A stretch of DNA of 26,306 nucleotides from an uncultured Olegusella sp. (GCF_947253395.1 NZ_CAMXYY010000014.1:1-26306); one strand, 5' to 3'; positions 6,752 through 16,484 are shown, counted from the first letter of the stretch. The notes: generated by a model from the sequence alone, not told the origin. A program made the numbers and translations.

Positions 6752-9205
6752 ATGCAAATCGCGAATAAGCAGGTAGATATTGAAAACCTGAGCCTAGAGG
6801 CTTTCAATACCAAGGAGAATTTCAAGGCATACTACAAAGACTCTATCAGGAGTGCCTTTGGTCGTGAGTTTGAGGATTGTACTCCTTATGAGCGTTATTA
6901 CGCCCTTGCAACCCTCGTTGCTGGTCTTGCTCGCAAGGTAGAGGTCAAAAATTATGACAAAAGCAAGAAGAAGGTCTACTACTTCTCGCTAGAGTTTTTG
7001 TTGGGGCCTCTGCTGGATAACTATCTGCTCAATATGGGCGCTCGTGACGTCGTTGAAGACGGCTTGGCTGATTTGGGCACTTCTCTCGATGAACTCGAAA
7101 AGCAAGAGCCTGATCCTGGTTTGGGCAATGGCGGTTTGGGCCGCCTTGCTGCCTGTTTTTTGGATTCTATGGCAACGGAAGGCATTGCCGGCTATGGCAA
7201 TGGCATGCGTTATCGTTACGGCTTGTTCCGTCAGGAGATTGAGGGCGGTCGTCAGGTTGAAAAGACTGACAACTGGCTTGAAGGTGGCTATCCTTGGGAA
7301 ACCCGCAAGGTTGGCAGTGCAGTAGATGTACAGTTTGGTGGCCAGGTAGTTCGTCACGAGAGCGATGGCGAGTACTGGTTTACCCAAGAAGGCGGCGAGA
7401 TTGTTCGTGCTGTGCCTTATGACTTGCCCATTATTGGTTATGGTGGTGACACCGTTAACCATCTGCGCATTTGGAAGGCAGAGCCCAGTTCTGAGGACTT
7501 TGACCTTGATGCGTTTAATGCTGGTGATTATGCGCGTGCAAGTAAGTTCCGCTCGGATGTCGAAGCTATTTCGATGATTTTGTACCCCAACGATGCGGGT
7601 GAGCATGGCCGCCTGTTACGCCTTAAACAGGAGTACCTCTTTGTTTGTGCTGGTCTACAGGCTATTCTTCGCACATACAAGAAGGAGCATGGTGAGGATT
7701 GGGAGCATTTGGGTGACTACGTGAGCATCCATACTAACGATACTCACCCTGCTATGTGTGGTTCTGAGCTCATGCGTCAGCTTGTCGATATCCACCATGT
7801 AGACTTTGATTTGGCATATAAGATTTGCACTCAGACCATTAGCTATACCAATCATACGGTTATGCCTGAGGCACTGGAGAAGTGGCCCATCAATACCTTT
7901 AGGGCTCTGCTTCCCCGCGTGTATATGTTTATCGAAGAGATTGATCGTCGTTATCGTGAGACCTTCCCTCAAGATGCTCCTAACTGGCGTGATCAGCTCC
8001 AGGCAACAGCAATCCTGTGGGACGGTCAAGTGCGCATGGCCAATCTTTCTGTGATTTTCTCCCACTCGGTCAATGGCGTTTCAGCACTTCACACTTCTAT
8101 TTTGGAAGAGTCGGTGCTTAAGGACTTCTATGCTTTGACACCTCAGAAGTTCAACAACAAAACCAATGGCGTAAGTCCTCGTCGCTTCCTTGCAAATGCC
8201 AATCCTACTTATGCAAAGCTGATTAGTGATGCAATAGGTACGGGCTGGCTTAAGGATGCCAACGAGCTCAAGAAGCTTGAGGCTTTTGAGAATGACCCCA
8301 GCTTCCTTGAGAGCTTCCGCGCCTCCAAGAAGGCCAACAAAGAGCGTTTGGCCGCTTATGTCAAAAAGACTACGGGTGCAATCCTAGATACTTCGACGAT
8401 TTTTGACGTGCAGGTTAAGCGTTTCCATGCCTACAAGCGCCAGCTGCTCAATGTCTTTAAGGTTGTTGACCTCTACAATCGCCTGCTGGCCGATCCCAGT
8501 TTTGATATCCAGCCAACTACCTTTATTTTTGCGGGAAAGGCTGCTCAGAGCTACGACTTTGCCAAGGAAGTTATTCGTCTTATCAACTCTGTTGCCGACG
8601 TGATCAACTCTGATGAGCGCGTTAACAAAAAGATGACCGTGGCCTTTGTGCCTAATTTCGCTGTTTCTAATGCCCAGTATATTTACGCGGCAGCAGACAT
8701 CTCCGAGCAGATTTCTGTTGCGGGTGCCGAGGCTTCTGGTACTTCTAACATGAAGCTGATGATGAATGGTGCTATTACCTTGGGCACGTATGACGGCTCT
8801 AATATCGAGATTACCGAGCTTGTTGGTGAAGAAAATATCAAGATTTTTGGTCTGCGTGCACACGAGGTAGATGCTTTGCGCGCTAGTGGTAGCTACTATG
8901 CGTGGGATATGTACAATGCCGATCGTGCTCGTCTGGGTCGCATTATTGACCAGCTGACGGATGGTACTTTCGCACGTCTTTCAGGCAACTTTGAGAGTGT
9001 TCGCGATGCCTTGATGGTCAACAACGACCAAGATCTTGTTTTGAAGGATTTCTACTCCTATGTGCAGGCATGGGAGGAGCTAACCGCGCTTTATCCCGAT
9101 CAGCAACGTTGGGATCGTATTTCGCTTCACAACACCGCTGAGTCCGGATTCTTCTCCTCTGATCGTACGATCAGAGAGTATGCGCGCGATATTTGGCACA
9201 TCTAG
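6752..9205 (+). CDS. glgP: Glycogen/maltodextrin phosphorylase
   Basis: This enzyme phosphorolyses alpha-1,4-glucan to glucose-1-phosphate using pyridoxal phosphate (GT35). The start is ATG 6752 with AGGAAGG at 6740-6746. An in-frame GTG at 6716 lies inside the upstream hairpin and is unlikely. The 817-aa product has the family blocks DPGLGNGGLGRLAACFLDS and YGNGMRYRYGLFRQ near residue 125, THPAM in the middle, and the PLP-binding segment EASGTSNMKLMMNG with Lys668 as the expected Schiff-base lysine. The Ser before Asn in this block (often Gly) is a mild variation. The gene lies between glgB and glgC, so degradation is co-located with synthesis. Confidence 0.96.
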   Translation: MQIANKQVDIENLSLEAFNTKENFKAYYKDSIRSAFGREFEDCTPYERYYALATLVAGLARKVEVKNYDKSKKKVYYFSLEFLLGPLLDNYLLNMGARDVVEDGLADLGTSLDELEKQEPDPGLGNGGLGRLAACFLDSMATEGIAGYGNGMRYRYGLFRQEIEGGRQVEKTDNWLEGGYPWETRKVGSAVDVQFGGQVVRHESDGEYWFTQEGGEIVRAVPYDLPIIGYGGDTVNHLRIWKAEPSSEDFDLDAFNAGDYARASKFRSDVEAISMILYPNDAGEHGRLLRLKQEYLFVCAGLQAILRTYKKEHGEDWEHLGDYVSIHTNDTHPAMCGSELMRQLVDIHHVDFDLAYKICTQTISYTNHTVMPEALEKWPINTFRALLPRVYMFIEEIDRRYRETFPQDAPNWRDQLQATAILWDGQVRMANLSVIFSHSVNGVSALHTSILEESVLKDFYALTPQKFNNKTNGVSPRRFLANANPTYAKLISDAIGTGWLKDANELKKLEAFENDPSFLESFRASKKANKERLAAYVKKTTGAILDTSTIFDVQVKRFHAYKRQLLNVFKVVDLYNRLLADPSFDIQPTTFIFAGKAAQSYDFAKEVIRLINSVADVINSDERVNKKMTVAFVPNFAVSNAQYIYAAADISEQISVAGAEASGTSNMKLMMNGAITLGTYDGSNIEITELVGEENIKIFGLRAHEVDALRASGSYYAWDMYNADRARLGRIIDQLTDGTFARLSGNFESVRDALMVNNDQDLVLKDFYSYVQAWEELTALYPDQQRWDRISLHNTAESGFFSSDRTIREYARDIWHI

Positions 9206-9212
9206 CACGGTC

Positions 9213-9300
9213 GCTGGGCGGCGGTATTGCCACCCAGCTTTGGTGGGGATTTCGCCGCCCACTGGGGGCGGCGCCAAATATATGATGTCCCCCTGGGGGA
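9213..9300 (+). promoter_or_regulatory. GC-rich competing hairpins, glgP-glgC gap
   Basis: GGGCGGCG occurs at 9216-9223 and again at 9266-9273, and its complement CGCCGCCC lies between them at 9253-9260. Two mutually exclusive 8-bp stems are therefore possible. GCTGGG (9213-9218) also pairs with CCCAGC (9233-9238). A further C5/G5 palindrome, TCCCCC-T-GGGGGA, is at 9288-9300, just before the glgC ribosome binding site. It could be an attenuator-like switch, an RNA stability element or a REP-like repeat. No U-tract is present. Confidence 0.55.
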
Positions 9301-9324
9301 GACGGACGAAAGGGGAAGTGAGCC

Positions 9325-10476
9325 ATGAGCAAGACCGAATGCATTGCGATGCTGCTCGCGGGCGGACGGGGAAGCAGGTTGGGCGTGCTGACAAGCAAAA
9401 TCGCCAAGCCAGCTGTCTCGTTCGGAGCGAAGTATCGCATCATCGACTTTGTGCTTTCCAACTGCGCAAATTCTGGCATCAATACAGTTGGTGTTCTCAC
9501 GCAGTATCGTCCTTACCTGCTGCATTCCTATGTGGGTAACGGCAGTGCGTGGGATCTCGACACCATTGATGGAGGTGGTATTTCCATCTTGCCACCCCAC
9601 GAGACTCAGGCGGGTTCCAATTGGTACGCGGGTACTGCTGACGCCATCACGCAAAACATTGGCTTTATTGAGCAGAACGATCCTGAGTACGTGCTCATCC
9701 TTTCGGGCGATCAGCTCTATAGCATGGATTACCAAAAGATGCTCGACAATCACAAACGCCATAATGCAGATCTTACGGTGGCAGTTATGCCTGTACCTTG
9801 GGAGGATGCTCCTCGTTTTGGCATTATGACGCAGGATGATGACGAGAGGATTCTTGAGTTCAACGAGAAGCCTGCCCAGCCCACCAGCAATCTTGCCTCC
9901 ATGGGCATTTATATCTTTAACGCCAAGCTCTTAGTAGATACCCTCAAGGCCGATGCAGAAAATCCTGATTCGCACCATGACTTTGGTGGAGACATCATTC
10001 CTGGCCTGCTGCATTCGGGCCATCGTCTCTATACCTATCAATACAACGGCTTCTGGCGTGATGTGGGTACGATTGCCAGCTTCCATGAGACCAGCATGGA
10101 GCTTCTGGGCAGGAATCCCGAGTTTGACCTGTATGCAAAAGATACGCGCGTCCTTTCGAACTCCTCTACTATGCCACCTGCTTATATTGGGCCAGATGCC
10201 ATAGTTGATGATTGCCTGGCTGCTGGCGGTGTTCGTATTCTTGGTACCGCAAAGCACTCTATTGTGTCTTTGGGCAGCTCCATTGGCGAAGGTGCGGTGG
10301 TTGAGGATTCCGTCCTTCTTCCTGGTGCTACCGTCAAGGCTGGTGCACATGTTGTTCGCGCAATTATGGGTGAAAACTCTACGGTCGCCGAAGGTGCAAT
10401 CCTAGGTACCGCAGATACAGCGGCCGATTACGCCGTCATCGGTGATGATGTCGTCGTCGAGAAGGAAGGGGAGTAA
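9325..10476 (+). CDS. glgC: Glucose-1-phosphate adenylyltransferase, catalytic subunit
   Basis: It makes ADP-glucose from glucose-1-phosphate and ATP, the committed step of bacterial glycogen synthesis. The N-terminal nucleotide-binding loop LAGGRGSRLGVLT (about 11-23) and the SKIAKPAVSFGAKYRIID block are intact. Further landmarks are WYAGTADAITQN, SGDQLYSMDY, NEKPAQP and GFWRDVGTIASFHE. The C-terminal third is a left-handed beta-helix (hexapeptide repeats, for example GEGAVVEDSVLLPGATV). At 383 aa it matches the short Gram-positive GlgC type that works with GlgD. AAAGGGG precedes the ATG with 9-bp spacing. glgD starts 2 bp after its stop, so the two are co-translated. Confidence 0.95.
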   Translation: MSKTECIAMLLAGGRGSRLGVLTSKIAKPAVSFGAKYRIIDFVLSNCANSGINTVGVLTQYRPYLLHSYVGNGSAWDLDTIDGGGISILPPHETQAGSNWYAGTADAITQNIGFIEQNDPEYVLILSGDQLYSMDYQKMLDNHKRHNADLTVAVMPVPWEDAPRFGIMTQDDDERILEFNEKPAQPTSNLASMGIYIFNAKLLVDTLKADAENPDSHHDFGGDIIPGLLHSGHRLYTYQYNGFWRDVGTIASFHETSMELLGRNPEFDLYAKDTRVLSNSSTMPPAYIGPDAIVDDCLAAGGVRILGTAKHSIVSLGSSIGEGAVVEDSVLLPGATVKAGAHVVRAIMGENSTVAEGAILGTADTAADYAVIGDDVVVEKEGE

Positions 10477-10478
10477 CG

Positions 10479-11573
10479 ATGCACAAGACCATCGGACTCA
10501 TTACTGCTAACTACTCCGTCAAGGATCCCGATGTCCTGGTAGAGAGTCGTCCAGTAGCGTCGCTGCCTTTCTTGGGCCGCTTCCGCCTGATTGACTTTGC
10601 CCTGTCAAATATGATTAACGCCAAAATCAATTCCGTCGGCATTGTGATGCCGTACAATTATCGTTCGCTGACCGACCACGTTGGTGCTGGCAAAGACTGG
10701 GGTTTGTCTCGTAAAAAGGGTGGCCTGTTTGTGTTGCCTGGTTCTGCTTTTGGCAGCACCCGTCATGGCTCACGCTTTCTTGTGCGCGATCTTATCCACA
10801 ACAAGGCATTCTTTAATCGCTCTGAAGCTGAATATGTGGTGTTAAGCAGTGCAAATTTTGTCTGCAACATCAATATTCAGGAGCTGATTGAGGCTCATAT
10901 TGAGTCTGGCGCTGATATTACCGTTTTGACTCAGACTGCTCGTAGCAATCATCCTGACGTGATGAGCTTTATTACCGAAGATTGCCGTGTTAAAAGCATC
11001 AAGCATGGTTGCTCTGAGGGTAATACTGCGTTCCTAGACTGCTGTGTCGTTTCTCGCGACAAGCTTGCTGAGATTATTAGCTGGTACTCCTCCACTGATT
11101 ACCTCGATCTTTTTGAGGCAATTCAAGGCGAGTATGATCGCGTTGATGTGCGCATTCACGAGTTCAAGGGATACTGCGCCCCTGTCTTTACTACCGAGGC
11201 ATACTTCAAGGCCAATATGGATATGCTTAAGCCTACGGTTACTGACGAGCTCTTTGATCCCAAGCGTCCCATCCGTACCAAGGCTCACGACAATGCTCCT
11301 GCCAAATTTGAGTCGGGCTCCAAGGTCACCAATTCGCGTCTTTCGGGTAGCGACCGTATTTATGGCACGGTTGCTGACTCAATCTTGGGTCGTAGTGTTG
11401 TTGTCGAGAGTGGCGCTGTAGTGCGTAATTCCGTCATCATGCAAAACTGCATTATTAAGAGTGGTGCGGTTATTGAAAATGCTATCGTAGATCGCAACAA
11501 TATTATTCCCGCAGGCACTGAGCTGCGCGGTACTGTTGATGACCTCCTCATTTTGAAGAAGGCAAACGACTAA
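10479..11573 (+). CDS. glgD: GlgD, ADP-glucose pyrophosphorylase regulatory subunit
   Basis: This is a paralogue of GlgC (364 aa) with the same two-domain build but a degenerate N-terminus. Where GlgC has AGGRGSRL, GlgD reads LITANYSVKDPDVLVESRP, so the pyrophosphorylase loop is gone. The segment PFLGRFRLIDFALSNMINAKI keeps the sugar-nucleotide fold, and a C-terminal beta-helix (for example SVVVESGAVVRNSVIMQNC) is present. In Firmicutes, GlgD is catalytically weak or inactive and forms a heterotetramer with GlgC that raises activity; the same role is inferred here. Its ribosome binding site, AAGGAAGGGG, lies within the end of glgC. glgA follows after 9 bp. Confidence 0.93.
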   Translation: MHKTIGLITANYSVKDPDVLVESRPVASLPFLGRFRLIDFALSNMINAKINSVGIVMPYNYRSLTDHVGAGKDWGLSRKKGGLFVLPGSAFGSTRHGSRFLVRDLIHNKAFFNRSEAEYVVLSSANFVCNINIQELIEAHIESGADITVLTQTARSNHPDVMSFITEDCRVKSIKHGCSEGNTAFLDCCVVSRDKLAEIISWYSSTDYLDLFEAIQGEYDRVDVRIHEFKGYCAPVFTTEAYFKANMDMLKPTVTDELFDPKRPIRTKAHDNAPAKFESGSKVTNSRLSGSDRIYGTVADSILGRSVVVESGAVVRNSVIMQNCIIKSGAVIENAIVDRNNIIPAGTELRGTVDDLLILKKAND

Positions 11574-11582
11574 GGACTGACA

Positions 11583-13067
11583 ATGGCAAAAAGGGTAAGA
11601 CGTAAGATTAGAGTTCTTCTAGCTGCATCCGAAGCCTTGCCCTTTGCCAAGACTGGCGGCTTGGGCGACGTGGCAGGTTCATTGCCACGTGCGCTCAAGC
11701 GCGCTGGTGTTAAGGTAGCTGTTATTCTTCCTAAATATGGCACTATTCCTGAGCAGTACCGCAATCAAATGCGTCACATTATGGATTTTTATGTGCCGCT
11801 TGCTTGGCGTAACGTGTATTGTGGCATCGAGAAACTCACCTACCAAGGTATAGATTTTTACTTCATTGATAATGAGGACTACTTTAGGCGTGACGCACTT
11901 TATGGCTATTTTGATGATGGCGAACGTTATGCGTTTTTCTCAAAGGCAATTTGTGAAGCTATAACTCAGCTCCCAGAGCTTGCTTGTGATGTTCTGCATT
12001 GCAACGATTGGCAAACTGCGCTGGTCTCCGTCTTTTTGCGTGAGTTCTATCAGGGCGTTGAGGCATGTCGCAACATCAAAACTATCTTTACGGTGCATAA
12101 CGTCATGTTTCAAGGGCAGCTTTCAGATAGATTGCTGGCAGAGGTACTAGGATTGGATGGCATTCCTGCGGCAGCGCATCAATTGCGTTCGGATGAGCGC
12201 TCCATCAATTACATGAAGGCCGCACTGCTCTACAGCGATACGATTTCTACGGTAAGTCCTACCTATGCCCGTGAGCTGCAAATGCCCTTCTATGGCTGCG
12301 GCTTGGATGGCATTTTCCGTGAGCGTAGTTGGTGTCTGCATGGTGTGCTTAATGGTATTGATGTAGATGAATGGAATCCTGCTCAAGACAAGACTATCCC
12401 TCAGCCATATACTTCAGAGGACCTTTCGGGCAAGGCGGCATGTAAGATGGCCCTCCAAGAGGAGCTGGGCTTGCGTGTTGATTCTGAGCTGCCACTTATT
12501 GTGATGGTGGGTCGCCTGACCAACCAAAAAGGCTTGGGCTTGGTGCGTTATGCGATGGAACGGCTGATGAACAGTGGTGTTCAGATGGCCATCCTTGGCA
12601 CAGGCGATGCAGATCAAGAAGAAGCTTTCCGCTATTTTGATACAACCTACGGTGACATGCTCTGTGCACGTATTGCCTTTGATGGTGCGCTGGCCCATCG
12701 CATGTATGCCGCAGGCGATATGCTCTTGATGCCGTCTGAGTTTGAACCCTGTGGTCTTGCCCAGATGATTGCTATGCGCTATGGCACACTTCCTGTTGTG
12801 CGTAGAACAGGCGGGTTGGCAGATAGTGTTGCTTCTTATAATCCTGAAACTGGTGAAGGCACAGGTTTTAGCTTTGCCAATATGAATGCAGATGAGATGG
12901 CAGACTGTGTTTTATCTGCTTGTGAGGTTTTTAGGACTAATCAATCCGCATGGCAGTCACTCATAATTCAGGCAATGCAAGCAGACTTTAGCTGGAATAG
13001 AGCTGCTGAAGATTATCTGGGCATGTATTATGACCTCCACCCAGAAATTATTCGATACAATAGCTAA
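11583..13067 (+). CDS. glgA: Glycogen synthase (ADP-glucose)
   Basis: This GT5 enzyme transfers glucose from ADP-glucose to the non-reducing end of glycogen. The N-terminal ADP-glucose loop FAKTGGLGDVAGSLP (21-35, Lys23) is intact. Other family blocks are DVLHCNDWQTALV, TVHNVMFQGQ and the C-terminal PSEFEPCGLAQMIAMRYG with the catalytic Glu region, then RRTGGLADSV. The length is 494 aa, slightly above the usual 475-480, owing to a basic N-terminal extension (MAKRVRRK) and a longer C-terminus. AAGGAC at the end of glgD acts as ribosome binding site. It is tightly linked to glgC and glgD; a 156-bp hairpin-bearing gap then separates it from the amylase/glucanotransferase fusion. Confidence 0.95.
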   Translation: MAKRVRRKIRVLLAASEALPFAKTGGLGDVAGSLPRALKRAGVKVAVILPKYGTIPEQYRNQMRHIMDFYVPLAWRNVYCGIEKLTYQGIDFYFIDNEDYFRRDALYGYFDDGERYAFFSKAICEAITQLPELACDVLHCNDWQTALVSVFLREFYQGVEACRNIKTIFTVHNVMFQGQLSDRLLAEVLGLDGIPAAAHQLRSDERSINYMKAALLYSDTISTVSPTYARELQMPFYGCGLDGIFRERSWCLHGVLNGIDVDEWNPAQDKTIPQPYTSEDLSGKAACKMALQEELGLRVDSELPLIVMVGRLTNQKGLGLVRYAMERLMNSGVQMAILGTGDADQEEAFRYFDTTYGDMLCARIAFDGALAHRMYAAGDMLLMPSEFEPCGLAQMIAMRYGTLPVVRRTGGLADSVASYNPETGEGTGFSFANMNADEMADCVLSACEVFRTNQSAWQSLIIQAMQADFSWNRAAEDYLGMYYDLHPEIIRYNS

Positions 13068-13083
13068 CGTCAAGGGCAGGAAA

Positions 13084-13119
13084 GCTTGAAGTACAGCTGA
13101 TTTTGGCTGTGCTTTAAGC
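13084..13119 (+). promoter_or_regulatory. Hairpin in the glgA-amylase gap
   Basis: GCTTGAAGTACAGC (13084-13097) pairs with GCTGTGCTTTAAGC (13106-13119), a 14-bp stem with two G-T wobbles and an 8-nt loop. A-rich rather than T-rich sequence follows, so termination on the plus strand is doubtful. A second, smaller hairpin CTGGCA/TGCCAG lies at 13147-13172. Together they occupy the gap and may separate expression of glgA from the next gene. Confidence 0.5.
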
Positions 13120-13223
13120 AAAAATATACGTGCGTTCTTTTTCGTTCTGGCATGATGTCCTGCATCTGCCAGGATGTGTTTGTTGCGCATGGACGGATGT
13201 AGGGGAACGGGGATTGGTTACTC

Positions 13224-16200
13224 GTGAGAGCTTGTCATAACACTTCGGAGCGTCATTACCGCACTCCTTTAGGTGCACTTCCCATGGGGGACACGGCAGT
13301 ACTTGCTATTGATGTTTGGGACGAACCAAAGGCAACTGCCGAGTTGCGTCTATGGACCGATGATGGGGGAGAGACCATCGTTGCAATGGATGGTTCCACC
13401 GAAGGTGACCATATTCATTTTGCGACCGAGCTCGCATCTGAGCGTCCGAGTATTGTATGGTACTCGTTTCGTATTTATGCAGCTGACGGTAGCGTGTGGC
13501 GTTATGGTGCTGCTCCCGATCGTCCGGTAGGCGAAGGCGCTTTTGCATATGGCGAGCCCCCCTCATTTCAGCTAACGGTTTATGAACGCAGACGACGTAT
13601 TTTGCCTGAGTGGTTCAAGCAGGCAGTGGTGTACCAGATTTATCCCGATAGCTTTGCTCGTGGTAGTGATTGGAAAGAGCGCAGCAAGGTTTTAGATAAG
13701 CCGCGCCGTGGAGCTCAGAGACGGCTCGTTGATTGGGAGACCTCTCCTCGCTATGAGCGCAATGGCGATGGTTTTATTGCTACCTGGGATTTTTATGGTG
13801 GTACGCTTGAGGGCATCCGAGAAAAGCTTGACTATCTAGAGGGTTTGGGAATTACCTGCATTTACCTCAATCCAATTTTTGAAGCAACATCAACTCATCG
13901 CTATGACACAGCTAACTATCTCAAGATTGATCCGGTGTTAGGTGATGAGAAATCTTTTAAAAAGCTCTGCGAAGATGCGGCATCCCATGGTATTTCCATC
14001 ATCTTGGATGGTGTTTTTAACCATACGGGCGATGATTCGCTTTACTTTAATCGCTATGGTAACTACCCCGAGCTGGGCGCTTGGCAGTCTGAGGACTCCC
14101 CTTATCGGGGCTGGTATAAGTTTGATGAGAATGGCGAATACAGCAGTTGGTGGGGCATTGACAATATGCCCGATCTTGAGGAGACCAATCCTGAATATCA
14201 CGAACTTATCTGTGGCCATGAGGGCGTAGTGCGACACTGGTTGCATGCGGGTGCTCGTGGCTGGCGTTTGGATGTTGCCGATGAGCTGCCTGATGACTTT
14301 ATTGCTGACATTAAGCGAGCAGCATTGGCCGAGCGTAACGATGCAGTTTTAATTGGCGAAGTGTGGGAGGATGCCACAACCAAACGCGCCTATGGAGAGT
14401 TGCGTCAGTACTTCTGGGGTGACGAGCTGGACGGCACGATGAACTACCCTTGGCGCCATACGCTGTTGCATTATTTATTGGGTAGAGCAAGCGCTGACGA
14501 GCTTGCTGTTGTGCTTGAAACGTTACGTGAAAATTACCCTCGTGAAGCCTTCTATACGGCGCTGAATATCCTGGGTAGCCACGATCGCGTGCGTCTGCTG
14601 ACCATCCTGGGCAACACGCCCAAGCCTAACGCTCTCAGTGAGGACCAAAAAGCATCTTTTCGCCTGAATAAAGATCATCGTAGCCTCGCGGTAAGCAGAC
14701 TTTGGGTGGCTGCTCTGATGCAAATGACCCTGCCTGGCGTACCTTGCGTCTATTACGGTGATGAAGCGGGCTGTGAGGGCTATGCCGATCCGTACAACCG
14801 TGCGAGCTTCCCTTGGGGCCGCGAGGACCCTGATTGCCAGACGATTTATCGCGATGCTATTGCCTTGCGCAAGTCTATGCCGGTAATGATTGACGGTGAT
14901 TTTGAACCTTTTGCAGAAGGCGACGACGTACTGGGTTACTGGCGCTGGGATGACACTGAGACCGTCTGCGTCTTAGTTAACCGCAGCCTTGATAGTTCAC
15001 ACAAGGTGAGCGTTGAGATGCGCGGAGAGACTGTTTCTGATGTCATTAGCGGCGATGACCTTGAGGTACGTGATGGCAAAGTGTCTGTCTCCCTCTGGCC
15101 TTTGGGTACTGCGGTACTTTATTTCCGCTCAAAGAAACGCCTGCAAAAGCCTATGCCTTTGGGGATGGGCCTCATCTCGCATATCACATCGATTCCCAAC
15201 GATAAACATCCTGGTCGGCCTGGTACGCTTGGCGCGCCTGCAAAGCATCTTGTTGACTGGCTGACGCGTACGGGACAGCGCTACTGGCAAATGTTGCCAG
15301 TCAATCCAACTGATCGCTTTGGTTCTCCTTATGCGGGGCTTTCAGCCTTCTCAGGTAATCCGCGTCTGCTCGAGGGTGGCGCTCGTGCTGCAGCAAAACC
15401 CTTTAGCGACAGCGAAAGACTTGCTGAATATCACCGTTTTTGTGAGAAAAATGAAACTTGGCTCTTGCCCGCCGCAACGTTTACTGCCATCAAGGAGCTT
15501 GTAGGCGAAAAAGTACCTTGGCAGGAGTGGCCCAAAAAATACCACAGCTGGTCACGTGCATTGGTTAAGCGTTCTGAGCTGAAGGCAGGCATTGCTCGCG
15601 CGTGTCGTCAGCAGTTTGAGTTCCAGCGCCAATGGGATGAATTGCATGAGTATGCTTGCAAGCGTGGCATTTTACTGATTGGCGACATGCCAATTTATGT
15701 ATCGGCAGATTCTGCAGATGTGTGGAGCGAACCTGAGATATTTAATCTTGATGCTCAAGGTTACCCGGCTGTCTGCGCCGGCGCGCCGCCTGATAGTTTT
15801 TCTAAAGACGGGCAGTACTGGGGCAATCCCACGTATAACTGGGATGAGCTGCGCCGCCGTGGATATTCGTGGTGGATGCGTCGTTTCCAAAGAATGATTT
15901 CGCTTTACGACTATGTGCGCCTCGATCATTTCTTGGGCTTCTCATCGTTTTATTGCATTCCTCGTGGAGCTTCTGCAAAGAAGGGCCAGTGGCGTTTTGG
16001 TCCGGGTATTGAGCTCTTCCAATGTGCCCACCGTCATTTTGGAGACCTACCCTTTATTGCTGAAGATTTGGGAGCTATCACCCCTGCCGTGCGTGCCCTG
16101 CTTGCCGAGACAGGCTTTGCAGGTATGGATGTAGTGCAGTTTGTAGATGGTGATGTGCGCAGTGCTTATCGTGCATGCGCAGGCAAAATTACGTATGCGT

Positions 16201-16484
16201 CTACACACGACACCTCAACCTTGCTCGGTTGGTGCAAAGAGCATTTTGGCAACGACGGCGCAGAGGATGCAGCAAAGCAGATTACGAACCAGCTTTTGAA
16301 CTCTGATGCCGATGTTGTGATGCTTTCTTTGCAAGACGTGATTGGCCTTGATGATAAAGCGCGCATGAACAAACCAGGCGTTGCTGAAGATAATTGGTCT
16401 TGGCAGGCGACAGCCAAGCAAATGGCTTCGGCAACTGAGTATACTCGCAAGATTGCATTGGAAGCTGGTCGCTTTGCTTTCTAG
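13224..16484 (+). CDS. GH13 alpha-glycosidase / GH77 4-alpha-glucanotransferase fusion
   Basis: This 1086-aa bifunctional enzyme joins two complete catalytic units. Residues about 1-130 are a neopullulanase-type N-terminal domain (RHYRTPLGALPMGD). GH13 then spans about 130-640, with ILDGVFNHTG, nucleophile Asp350 in WRLDVADE, acid/base Glu379 in LIGEVWED, and Asp454 in LGSHDRVRLL. GH77 (MalQ) spans about 645-1086: PLGMGLISHITSIP, GQRYWQMLPVNP, nucleophile Asp901 in YVRLDHFLGF, Glu947 in FIAEDLGAIT, and STHDTST. It likely trims or debranches maltodextrins and disproportionates them for GlgP. The GTG start is chosen because RHYRTPLG just after it matches the neopullulanase N-terminus; the ribosome binding site (GGGGAT) is modest. 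All key residues are present in both halves, so both activities are expected. Confidence 0.92.
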   Translation: MRACHNTSERHYRTPLGALPMGDTAVLAIDVWDEPKATAELRLWTDDGGETIVAMDGSTEGDHIHFATELASERPSIVWYSFRIYAADGSVWRYGAAPDRPVGEGAFAYGEPPSFQLTVYERRRRILPEWFKQAVVYQIYPDSFARGSDWKERSKVLDKPRRGAQRRLVDWETSPRYERNGDGFIATWDFYGGTLEGIREKLDYLEGLGITCIYLNPIFEATSTHRYDTANYLKIDPVLGDEKSFKKLCEDAASHGISIILDGVFNHTGDDSLYFNRYGNYPELGAWQSEDSPYRGWYKFDENGEYSSWWGIDNMPDLEETNPEYHELICGHEGVVRHWLHAGARGWRLDVADELPDDFIADIKRAALAERNDAVLIGEVWEDATTKRAYGELRQYFWGDELDGTMNYPWRHTLLHYLLGRASADELAVVLETLRENYPREAFYTALNILGSHDRVRLLTILGNTPKPNALSEDQKASFRLNKDHRSLAVSRLWVAALMQMTLPGVPCVYYGDEAGCEGYADPYNRASFPWGREDPDCQTIYRDAIALRKSMPVMIDGDFEPFAEGDDVLGYWRWDDTETVCVLVNRSLDSSHKVSVEMRGETVSDVISGDDLEVRDGKVSVSLWPLGTAVLYFRSKKRLQKPMPLGMGLISHITSIPNDKHPGRPGTLGAPAKHLVDWLTRTGQRYWQMLPVNPTDRFGSPYAGLSAFSGNPRLLEGGARAAAKPFSDSERLAEYHRFCEKNETWLLPAATFTAIKELVGEKVPWQEWPKKYHSWSRALVKRSELKAGIARACRQQFEFQRQWDELHEYACKRGILLIGDMPIYVSADSADVWSEPEIFNLDAQGYPAVCAGAPPDSFSKDGQYWGNPTYNWDELRRRGYSWWMRRFQRMISLYDYVRLDHFLGFSSFYCIPRGASAKKGQWRFGPGIELFQCAHRHFGDLPFIAEDLGAITPAVRALLAETGFAGMDVVQFVDGDVRSAYRACAGKITYASTHDTSTLLGWCKEHFGNDGAEDAAKQITNQLLNSDADVVMLSLQDVIGLDDKARMNKPGVAEDNWSWQATAKQMASATEYTRKIALEAGRFAF

